Below, one piece after another: positions 24,253 through 24,917 of a stretch of DNA of 24,917 bases; position 1 is the first letter of the stretch; each line of letters starts with the position of its first letter. This DNA comes from an uncultured Lachnospiraceae bacterium. Its GTDB lineage: Bacteria; Bacillota; Clostridia; Lachnospirales; Lachnospiraceae. The translations under genes and the position numbers were made by a program. Location: NCBI GenBank assembly GCA_910584965.1, contig CAJUDZ010000036.1, forward strand, positions 1 to 24,917, given 5' to 3'. The notes below the pieces were generated by a model that did not search any database, was not told where the DNA came from, and worked only from the letters and a program-made list of their open reading frames with translations.

Positions 24253-24312
24253 TGTTCATACCCTTTCTGTCCTATATTAGCCTGATGTGCCGTATCCTTT
24301 TCCATTCGCCGG

Positions 24313-24696
24313 TTAATATTTTTCCGGGTAATCCGTTCCCGTTTCCGACTGCATCAGATACACGTATTTTTCCGGCTGCTTTTCCATTTTAAGCATCGTG
24401 TCAAAAGCCATCAGAAGCATTTTGTCTCCATTCTGCTTCATATCGTCATGCCCTCTGTCAAGCTGCGCCTTAAAATGGTCCATCTGCCAGACCATAATAT
24501 CCACGATTGTATAGCCCGAAATCCTGTATTCACATAAAAAATTCCGGTGTTCCAGATAATATATAAATTCCCGGTAAACGGGCCCGGATTCTCTGAGCGC
24601 CTTCCAGAACTGTTCGAGAAAAACCTGATCTTCTCCCGCATAGAGGCACAATGCTTCCGCCCATTCCCTTGCCATATGATCGATTTTATTTTCCAT
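24313..24696 (-). CDS. Small hypothetical protein
   Basis: Not recognised. It is 127 residues, soluble, mostly helical and acidic at the ends, rich in Trp, Tyr and Met (REWAEALCLYAGEDQVF, YREFIYYLEHRNFLCEYRI, GYTIVDIMVWQMDHFKAQLD). The central stretch YTIVDIMVWQMDHFKA is hydrophobic but broken by charges, so it is not a membrane helix. GGAG lies 9 nt before the ATG, and codon use resembles that of trkA, so it is probably a real gene. It precedes trkA by 60 nt on the same strand and may share its transcript. No role in potassium uptake can be claimed. Confidence 0.75.
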   Translation of the reverse strand: MENKIDHMAREWAEALCLYAGEDQVFLEQFWKALRESGPVYREFIYYLEHRNFLCEYRISGYTIVDIMVWQMDHFKAQLDRGHDDMKQNGDKMLLMAFDTMLKMEKQPEKYVYLMQSETGTDYPEKY

Positions 24697-24729
24697 AGAT
24701 TACTTCTCCGTTTGGTTGGGTATACCTGT

Positions 24730-24793
24730 CCCCTGCTCTCCCCCGCGGTGCCGCTCGGAATCCTTCGGGCTCCTCGCTCGCGGGCTTCGCCCT
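24730..24793. repeat. 64 bp direct repeat, copy 1
   Basis: Identical to 24854-24917 except for one C/T difference near its left end (CTCTCCCCC against CTTTCCCCC). It is GC-rich with short self-complementary parts such as GGGCTTCGCCC and CCGCGG. It lies upstream of the small hypothetical gene. Confidence 0.9.
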
Positions 24794-24816
24794 ATGAAAT
24801 CCCGCTTGGATTAATT

Positions 24817-24832
24817 CGTCTGCACGCAGACG
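24817..24832. repeat. Short hairpin between the two repeat copies
   Basis: CGTCTGC, AC, GCAGACG: a 7 bp perfect inverted repeat in the spacer between the 64 bp copies. CGCAGAC recurs just after it (24842-24848), on the way to TTTTT. Confidence 0.6.
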
Positions 24833-24853
24833 ATTTCTCCACGCAGACTTTTT

Positions 24854-24917
24854 CCCCTGCTTTCCCCCGCGGTGCCGCTCGGAATCCTTCGGGCTCCTCG
24901 CTCGCGGGCTTCGCCCT
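24854..24917. repeat. 64 bp direct repeat, copy 2 (runs to window end)
   Basis: Second copy at an offset of 124 bp from the first. It ends with the window, so the unit may be longer and further copies may follow. Confidence 0.9.

Noticed and set aside
24730..24917. Direct repeats with spacer as a CRISPR array
   Set aside because: Repeat units are 64 bp with a 60 bp spacer containing its own hairpin, only two copies are seen, and no cas gene is present.

Overview
The window looks like a low-to-mid GC Clostridia chromosome, most likely Lachnospiraceae. This is inferred from gene families and gene style, with strong GGAGG-type ribosome binding sites throughout. There is no rRNA, tRNA, CRISPR array, integrase or transposase.

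Region 1 (1-4644, + strand) is a six-gene lantibiotic immunity and sensing operon. It holds a LanF-type ABC ATPase, two LanE/LanG-type ABC-2 permeases, a YccF membrane protein, an OmpR-type response regulator and a sensor histidine kinase, and it ends at a strong intrinsic terminator. The kinase and regulator probably sense a peptide antibiotic and induce the transporter. No lantibiotic precursor or modification gene is visible.

Region 2 (about 4651-11978, - strand) is a defence-type island, very AT-rich in its left half. An AbiH gene is followed 4 nt later by a DUF4062 (TIR-like) gene. Further upstream are a four-helix membrane protein of unknown function, a decayed gene fragment with its terminator intact, and a 966-residue NACHT NTPase of the bacterial NLR-like type. 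The AbiH and membrane-protein genes carry diverged copies of the same roughly 145 bp promoter-to-RBS leader, which suggests common control or a common origin. This is the most interesting part of the window.

Region 3 (about 12086-24696) looks like ordinary host chromosome with higher GC. On the - strand it holds a GNAT acetyltransferase, an NTF2/SnoaL-like protein, an ECF transporter S component followed by a uridine-kinase-like P-loop kinase, and a ferredoxin-type aldo/keto reductase. On the + strand it holds an HD-domain hydrolase, a membrane diguanylate cyclase with a structured leader, and a class I glutamine amidotransferase. The amidotransferase converges on a - strand run of Mbeg1-like hydrolase, nucleoid-associated protein, TrkH, TrkA and a small hypothetical protein. 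TrkA and TrkH form a potassium uptake system.

Two families of structured intergenic repeats are present. One is a large nested palindrome at 13711-13947 that also encodes the C-terminus of the kinase. The other is a 64 bp direct repeat pair at the right edge. Functions are assigned by reading motifs; no database search was run.
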